DNA of 64,000 bases from Ascidia mentula (taxonomy: Eukaryota; Chordata; Ascidiacea; Phlebobranchia; Ascidiidae), in assembly GCA_947561715.1 (NCBI GenBank), contig OX387199.1, positions 4,283,001 through 4,347,000 on the forward strand, written 5' to 3'. Under the pieces are notes generated by a model. That model was not told the DNA's origin. It saw only the letters and a program-made list of their open reading frames with translations, and did no database searches. Within the stretch, counting starts at the first letter, position 1. Each line of letters begins with the position of its first letter. Below, one piece after another: positions 52,833 to 64,000 of the stretch. Both the position numbers and the translations under genes were made by a program.

Positions 52833-52834
52833 AG
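52833..52834 (+). promoter_or_regulatory. Candidate trans-splice acceptor of YARS
   Basis: TTTATTTTTGTAG ends here, 34 bases before the YARS ATG (52869). An upstream ATG at 52861 opens only a three-codon frame. In a polycistronic unit this AG would receive the spliced leader. No AATAAA is seen between the OSCP1 stop and this site. Confidence 0.45.
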
Positions 52835-52868
52835 TGTTAAGTTAGCTGTATGCTGCAGCAATGTTGCT

Positions 52869-58119
<5,251 letters not shown>

Positions 58120-58456
58120 TATCATGCATTTTTATGTTAGTTTTGTGGTGATTTAGAAACAGTACTTTTTTGAGGTGTGAACTTATACGATTTCTTGAGA
58201 AAAGTGGAACACAGCTATAGGATGACCAACAGCAATATGTCAAATCAAGTTTAGATTTTCTTTTCTTGCTCATGAAATGCTGCTAATATGTTTATGCACT
58301 GTCCCTGACTGATGAATATATCAGACTGCTGATAAACCGGCATTGCCAATTTATTATGCATGTTTCTCAACTCGTTTTGAAAGATTTTGTCGTTGCTCTG
58401 CAGTCAGTTTGATGTGGCCATGTTGCAATTTGAAATAAGTTGTTGAAAATGGGTTA

Positions 58457-58462
58457 AATAAA
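58457..58462 (+). terminator. Polyadenylation signal of YARS
   Basis: AATAAA at 58457, about 340 bases after the YARS stop codon. This is the first canonical signal on this strand after the TYW3-OSCP1-YARS cluster that I could find outside introns. Confidence 0.5.
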
Positions 58463-58494
58463 GTATGGAGAATATAGGTTTTGTCATGTCTGCA

Positions 58495-58562
58495 ATAAGT
58501 ATTGACCCATATGGCAACAGGAAATCTAATCTGAATAACCTGGGTTTGAATCCAACTGTGGA
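58495..58562 (+). mobile_element. Possible SINE fragment, copy 3
   Basis: It contains GACCCATATGG followed about 35 bases later by a B-box-like GGGTTTGAATCC. It resembles the 4.1-kb and 44.3-kb elements in order but is shorter and more diverged. Confidence 0.4.
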
Positions 58563-58731
58563 AATTAGATTACAGACAAGTATCTCAATTAAAAGACCTC
58601 TGTTGCGATCACTGGCACATAAATTGTAAGTTGGCATGAACAGAACTCATTTTTCGTTTTAAACAACATGTCTGAGCTCTAGGACAAATAATAATGATGA
58701 AAGGAATGTCACATTAGATTTTGGGTTGATT

Positions 58732-58737
58732 TTTAAT
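58732..58737 (-). terminator. Variant polyadenylation signal of GATAD1
   Basis: ATTAAA on the minus strand about 40 bases after the GATAD1 stop. This is the commonest variant of AATAAA and is well placed. No canonical form is seen nearby. Confidence 0.4.
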
Positions 58738-58774
58738 ACAACAAATATTTAGAAATCTTCAAAGTGGGTGCGAG

Positions 58775-59443
58775 TTATGGTGTGATAGACACGCTAATGT
58801 ACTTTTTGGATTGTGTAGAAGAAAAGGTCGGATACATGCTTCGTATAGGTCGATAATAATCATCAGGGGCATTGCAGACAAATTCAACACTGGCAATATC
58901 ATGCAAAATATCATCATCGGGACCAAGGTAAAATGCACTAGGGTCAAAGGGTTCCCCATGTTTGTGTTTAGTGGTTGGAAGTAGCCAAGTGTAGGCCACA
59001 AATTTCTCGCAAAACTGGTTTGTGACGAAACCCCGGCACTGTGCAAAATACTCTTTGTGGTCATCAGCATCTACAACAGACACAATGTCTCCACATTGAA
59101 GGTATTGTCCTTTAAAAAACACCGTCTCAGATAAAAGGTTGGCGTTGTTTCCATCGCCCACTTTCGGGAATTTACTCTTAAACACACTGCGTCTGCTTTT
59201 GCCCTTTGTAATGACTTTGTGTCTTGTAGATTTAATTCTCATGGAGGCATTTCGGACAGGTCTTACTGTCTGCTTGTGCAGTTTGCTCTGGGCATTGTTT
59301 TCCTCCACTGATTCACGTTTGGCCAATTCCTGTTGGATGAAACACGAATGACAAATCAACTCGCCGTTGCTGTCTTTCCGCCAAATCACACTCGATTTGC
59401 TTTCGCAGTGCTTACACTCTGGTGGTCCTTCTCCAAATGGCAT
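58775..59443 (-). CDS. GATAD1: GATA zinc-finger domain-containing protein 1 homologue
   Basis: Single coding exon, 222 residues, minus strand. The chosen start (59443, MPFGEGPPECKHC) aligns with the vertebrate start MPLGLKPTCSVC; the frame stays open further upstream but is then unlike the family. One GATA-type finger is seen: C-x2-C (CKHC), the WRKDSNGELIC stretch, C-x2-C. A basic region (VITKGKGRRSVFK-like) follows, then the conserved C-terminal half: ESVFYKG-like FFKGQYLQCGDIVSVVD, YFAQCRGF, FCEKFVAYTWLLP, FDPSAFYLGPDDD and FVCNAPDDYY. GATAD1 is a nuclear reader-associated protein that links H3K4me3 to co-repressor complexes. The shorter length reflects loss of the glycine-rich linker of vertebrates. 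Confidence 0.93.
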   Translation of the reverse strand: MPFGEGPPECKHCESKSSVIWRKDSNGELICHSCFIQQELAKRESVEENNAQSKLHKQTVRPVRNASMRIKSTRHKVITKGKSRRSVFKSKFPKVGDGNNANLLSETVFFKGQYLQCGDIVSVVDADDHKEYFAQCRGFVTNQFCEKFVAYTWLLPTTKHKHGEPFDPSAFYLGPDDDILHDIASVEFVCNAPDDYYRPIRSMYPTFSSTQSKKYISVSITP

Positions 59444-59769
59444 TGCGTTGTGAGTTGTTTGAATCTTTTCTACAGGTTTACCTTGAAAAACTTGTTCGGA
59501 GTAACGCACAAAGCATTCAAGCAATGTGTCTATAAAATGAAAAAATACGTTAAAACCTTATAACTTTACAACAGAAAATTATACAAAACATAATAATGAT
59601 TTTGATTCTGAAAACTGAAGATAGGTTTTGATTTTGATTGACAGCTACTTTTGTCACGCATGATTGGGCATTCTGCTTCAATCGCTAGAGGACGCAAATC
59701 TCCTTGAATCCATTTTACTTGACCTCCAGCTTTCAGAAAGTTGTCACAAACGAAATACTTTCAATATGA

Positions 59770-59775
59770 TTTATT
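59770..59775 (-). terminator. Polyadenylation signal of the serine protease gene
   Basis: AATAAA on the minus strand about 240 bases after the protease stop codon. It ends that gene about 330 bases upstream of the GATAD1 start, so the two minus-strand genes are close but probably separately terminated. Confidence 0.5.
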
Positions 59776-60013
59776 AGCAAATAATCGCACATTTAATAAA
59801 TAAAGCGCCAATGTACATATCAGCCTTTCCTCGAAGCACTGGCAAGAGAAATTTTCCACATTTCTCAGTGTGCTTTGTCAAAACAGCGGCAAGACCGGCA
59901 TATTTCCTATGCAGAAGTTCACCATTAAATGTCACAACCAATGCAAAAAATAACTGTATACGAAGCAATAATAGGCCAATAAATAAAAAAGCAAGTACAT
60001 CAAACATTTCCTT

Positions 60014-62997
60014 TTATTTTGCACAATTTGGGCTTGAGAGATCGAAGCCAATATGGTCAGCCGCCCATTGGCTTGGCGTCCAACCGTTCAAACTGAACAT
60101 GTTCGTCAGATACGAAACTCGATTACTCTGGCAGCTACCTCCATTGCGTATATTAGAATAGACACCACGGATGACGTAGGGAGAGCAATGATCGTGTGGA
60201 TTCACAGGACATAGAATAGGACTTCCACTATCCAGCTGCAAAAAGTATGTGTTGATTTTTGGAGATTGAATTAGAACTTTCCGCGGGCAATAATGATTTG
60301 TCCAAATACATACAAATGCCATATGTTGTATGTACAGGTTTTATATAAACCCTCGTGCAAAATTTCAGTTACATAACACAATTACAAATAATATGAGTCA
60401 AAGCAGTGTGCGTGTGCTAATCGAAAGACAAGTAAAATGCTTGGTTGTATTGCTGCGGCATAGATCATTTCAAGCCTGTCTTTTAGTGGCACTTGTTTTT
60501 AATTAGCTCGTCGTCATCACCAATTGTTATATGCTGTGTATGTTTAACTGTAATTTTCGAATCCACCAATACAACTCGATGTAATATTGCATCGGGCCAA
60601 ATTTTAGTGCTCTTACCTTGCAGCTTGCTGACCCGAGTCGGCCAGTATGGGCGCATGCGTGGACGTTGTAGCCGATATCAAACTCATGACCAAATCTCGC
60701 CATGCAAACGCCTGCATCGATTACGTTCACTCCAACCTTCATTAGCACGCTGCTTCCAAACCTTGTGTGTTCTGGAAAAAAGCAAAAACTGATGTCACAT
60801 GGCCGTTGATCCAGCACATTAATACTTTTCGCCATTGTGAGGCCTGTGTATTATTTTTATATATAAGGATCCAAGTAAGAAAATGGGTCTGGCAATGTAC
60901 TTGGACTTTACATGTTTACACTATTGTTATATAACTCAAAAAAAACGCATTGTGACGTAACACCCAGGACTTAATTCTCAGCAGCCAATATCCATGTACC
61001 TGATCCAGTTCGACCGTGGCCGATGCCGAAGCAGTGTCTTGTCTCGTTGATGTGAATGATGTTTTGCGTTAGACATGCTATTGGTGCTCTCGTCCTATGA
61101 GTGAGCTCCAGCATGGCCACGTCATAGCTAAACGAGATAGGAATAATTACAGCACTGTATGTACTTGTACACAAGTTATTTGTTCAGTGCCTCAACGTTT
61201 TTGATGTGCATTGATTTCGCAGAATCAGAATTTTTAAATTGTGTCACAGAAATATAGTTAACTAAAAAGCAGCGATAAAGGACTATTGCTAATAATAAAT
61301 CCTTATGCTTTTTTGGTGTTATTGACTTAAAGATATAACACATTAGCCTGAAAATACAAAAAAATACGTAGAAATACTGGTGTGAAACGGCCGCAAAATC
61401 TCACATAATGCACTGATTTTTCGGCACAGCAGTGAGGTTCTGCCCCAAAACCTACTGGTTTATTCCATCGCTGGTGGTCTGGTAGCTGCCATGACAACCG
61501 ACGGATGACACGTGACGCAACTCCTCTACCGCCCTGTTGCGGAAACCGGTTTTATTCAGGTTGATGTCGGTTTCTCCTATCGTCACCCTGTATGCCTGCA
61601 GTGCTTTCGGCATTCTGCGCGAATGGAAACACGTTGTATTTGTAACAGCGCGCCTCAGTGTTTTTAATATGATTAACTAAAAAGTAATGCACAAAATTTT
61701 CACGGCTGAAACAAGACTGCAACATAAATTTTGTAGTGAAATTAACATAAATTCCCTGCGGTTTTAATAAACAAGAATGACAAAACTTATTAGACTTTAT
61801 AGACCCGAGGTCAGCTTTTGGTATGCAAAGCACCCCAAGTTAGTAGAGATTATTGTGATCCTTATCAGTTAATTCAGAGGTAAAAGAGTTCTGGTGAAAT
61901 AGCCTATGTAGCAATTTTTACTTTATTACAGTAGCACAAGGTTCGCCGAACTTCTTTGAAATATCGGGATATTCGAAGACAAAGTATCTCTGCAACCAGA
62001 CGGTTGACGACTCGTCTAAAAGTTTTGCGTATTAACTCACCAGCAATTAACAATAGTCCGTAATGTTTCTGACTACGCATATCTTGTGGATACGAAATTT
62101 ATTTTACATCATATTGTAAGGTTATATGTTTGGTTTCTTTGTTATTTCATTCATATGCTTTGTAAGACGTTTTTGACATTATACACAATCACTTTATTGG
62201 AAGATTTTCACATAAATGTCACGACCTACGAGTAGATTTTAAATCGATGTGACCTAATTTTTATCCGATGAATTTGCTACTGCGATATTAATATCATCAC
62301 TGCACCGGTGCATTTCTGTCAGCAATGACAAGTTGAGTCATAGACAACATGGCTGTTGGTCGGTATCCAAAATGCGGGATTTTCGAAACTATTTTTGGAT
62401 CCCAAACCAATATTTAAAAGGCAGCGAGCCAACGTTGTTACCATTGCTGCCAGACGATGTTCGATTGAACATGCGTTTGTTAAAGGGTGACAAAAGGCAT
62501 AGCCACGAAGATGTTCCTTCTGGATTACAATCGGCATTCTGGATAAACGAATCAACGGTTTTTGTTCATCCAGGCGTCAATATACACAATCTATTCTGTT
62601 TGAAAAAGTGATACTGACGATGTTGATTTGTAGGCGAAATATATATATCAAAAACAACAGAAAGACAATTGACTTAGGTTTTCTCTTATATAACTTGTTA
62701 AAATATACAATCTACTTTGAGTTTCGAAAAGACTAATTACCTTCTGATGTTAACGTGGCACATCATGCTGACGCAGTGGGCAGCGGTCAAGACATGCTTG
62801 TTGGACACCAGAGCCCCTCCACATATAAATCTCCAGCCATCTTTTTCCCATCGGAAAATCGCCGCATGCCACGGAAATTCTCCGGGGAGAGCGTTGTGGC
62901 CGCCTGTTGTGCACAAAAAACACAAATAACCCAGGTGGCCCGGAATAAAGCGTTACCCTGATGGTCGGGTTTAAAATTGCACAGGTTTGCATAAAAA
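60014..62997 (-). CDS. Chymotrypsin-fold (S1A) serine protease, atypical; 5' end unresolved
   Basis: Minus-strand exons: 62997-62957 (uncertain), 62903-62741, 61614-61456, 61127-61000, 60771-60617, 60235-60014, joined in phase. The fold is clear: GGHNALPGEFPW, the catalytic His in LTAAHC, Asp in YDVAMLEL, and Ser in CKLDSGSPILC. Two things are odd. Where the family has Gly-193 just before Asp-194 this protein has Leu, which removes an oxyanion-hole amide donor geometry; mesotrypsin also varies there (Arg). And the usual Ile/Val-16 before GG is His-Gln in the predicted exon. Residue 189 is Ala, so no trypsin-like specificity pocket. It may be a weak or inactive protease homologue. Signal peptide and upstream exons were not found and may lie beyond 63.0 kb. 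Confidence 0.88.
62593..62650 (+). repeat. Diverged spliced-leader-tipped repeat, single arm
   Basis: ATTCTGTTTGAAAAAG (62593-62608) matches the spliced leader at 14 of 16 bases. After a five-base spacer comes CTGACGATG...TAGGCGAAATATAT, matching the 54.8-kb arm (CTGATGATG...TAGGCGAAATATAT). It is an older relative of the same family, inside a protease intron and on the opposite strand. Confidence 0.6.
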
Positions 62998-64000
62998 CTA
63001 AAATGAAACGCCGGCCCGGCGAAACATGCCTGGTATTCTCTTGGTCTTTTTGTTGCAACACCTCGTCCCACATTCCCTGCATTCTCCGTTGACATTCACG
63101 CTGGTGCCGGGCGATAGCTTGTGACCTTTGGCACAAACAAAAAAAGCCTCGTCATGCAGCATCGTGAGAATCTCAAAACGTATTTAACCCCTTTATGCGG
63201 CACTAAAGGCCCAGGTTGATACACTGTTAGCGTATAAAAAACCACAGTTTTTGAGACGTAGTTAAAACTTCGTTTTCGGCATGTCAAGAAACAAAAATAG
63301 GATACCTCGCGAACAGGTTCGGGCGTTGTTTTCGACGCGATGTTCCAAACTTAATTGATCTAAAGGTGATTCCGCACTAGAACAGATAATATTATTAATA
63401 TGTTTATAACAAACATTTCGATTTATCAGAATAACGCTTCGGTTGTAAGTTGCTGTATTTTATTTTAGGAAATGCCGTGGTGCCTACTCGCCATTGTTCA
63501 CTGTTTTTTTTTTGTTTATTTGTGGTTGGTAACTGATGTAATCACACCGCACATAACACTAACATATATTCAACCGGATGTGCTTGTGTACTTTGTGGTC
63601 GAGTAATGGAATTTTGCCATGACTAGTAAGACACGATTTTAACTGCCTTACACTTATTCCGTGGCAAAAAGTTAGTCAAATCGGCTAGAAGCGTAAATTT
63701 ATTTCCATTTCAACTAAAAATAAGGCCCCTAATAAGGCGATCGATGCCAATATAAAGTAGTTTTTGCAAAGTCTGAGGTATATCGCATAGTTTATACAAG
63801 GCTGCGACGTGTTAAAATCTACCAGTAATCATTTTTATCAGCGCGAACGTGATAAACAGAGATTAAATCGTTGTTGAAACATAAGCACCAATTATGTTTG
63901 ATACACAACTTTGACAGGCTACCATAACCACCGTCGCACTTGTCTGTAACACCACTCTTTGTACATACAAACCGCTAAACCTTCTCACCCGCGGTATCCA
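62998..64000. other. Right-hand end, upstream of the protease gene
   Basis: It probably contains the protease promoter or 5' exons. An open stretch at about 63030-63130 (containing SQAIARHQRECQRRMQ on the minus strand) has a fair acceptor but no donor that gives a workable intron, so it is not included. Nothing else is recognised. Confidence 0.4.

Noticed and set aside
63030-63136. Open stretch upstream of the protease as its first coding exon
   Set aside because: The only workable donor would leave an intron of about 33 bases, and two overlapping frames compete. Left unresolved.

Overview
The window looks like an ascidian tunicate genome, most likely Ciona or a close relative. Four things point there: compact genes with short introns; intronless housekeeping genes packed tightly together; duplicated SEA/EGF and sulfotransferase-type genes; and, most specifically, exact copies of the 16-nt Ciona trans-spliced leader (ATTCTATTTGAATAAG as I recall it) inside a foldback repeat at 54.8 kb. 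The right-hand part (50-58 kb) is clearly AT-rich. The left part is richer in G+C and CpG.

Layout. 1-21.5 kb: no recognisable gene; it holds a tRNA-derived SINE, one complete hammerhead ribozyme copy and several TGACGTCA palindromes. 21.5-40.9 kb (+): one large ten-exon gene for an unrecognised single-pass membrane protein of 961 residues, with a very short ectodomain and a long cytoplasmic tail. A second, identical hammerhead copy lies antisense in its intron 7. 42.0-46.2 kb (-): a 13-exon gene for a membrane protein with two SEA domains, an EGF domain and a transmembrane anchor. 48.1-49.5 kb (+): a four-exon P-loop sulfotransferase-family protein with a C-terminal membrane anchor. 50.4-58.1 kb (+): TYW3, OSCP1 and tyrosyl-tRNA synthetase in tight tandem, a likely operon. 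58.8-59.4 kb (-): GATAD1. 60.0-63.0 kb (-): an atypical S1A serine protease whose 5' end is unresolved.

Biology. TYW3 makes a modified tRNA base and YARS charges tRNA, so the putative operon joins two tRNA functions with OSCP1. The synthetase has an extra N-terminal domain like the GST-C-like domain of elongation factor 1B, in frame across three exons. The two membrane proteins on the left lie head to tail in converging orientation and end about 1.1 kb apart.

Most notable observations: (1) a near-perfect 128-bp head-to-head inverted dimer whose two inner tips are exact spliced-leader sequences, plus a diverged single-arm relative at 62.6 kb; (2) two identical 64-bp hammerhead ribozymes with a complete type I core and no shared flanks; (3) the EF1B-like extension on YARS; (4) about 17-fold more TGACGTCA palindromes than chance, six of them in one coding exon and read in two codon frames; (5) an orphan receptor-like gene with phosphotyrosine-type motifs. 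All gene models were built by hand from splice sites and codon phase; no database search was possible.
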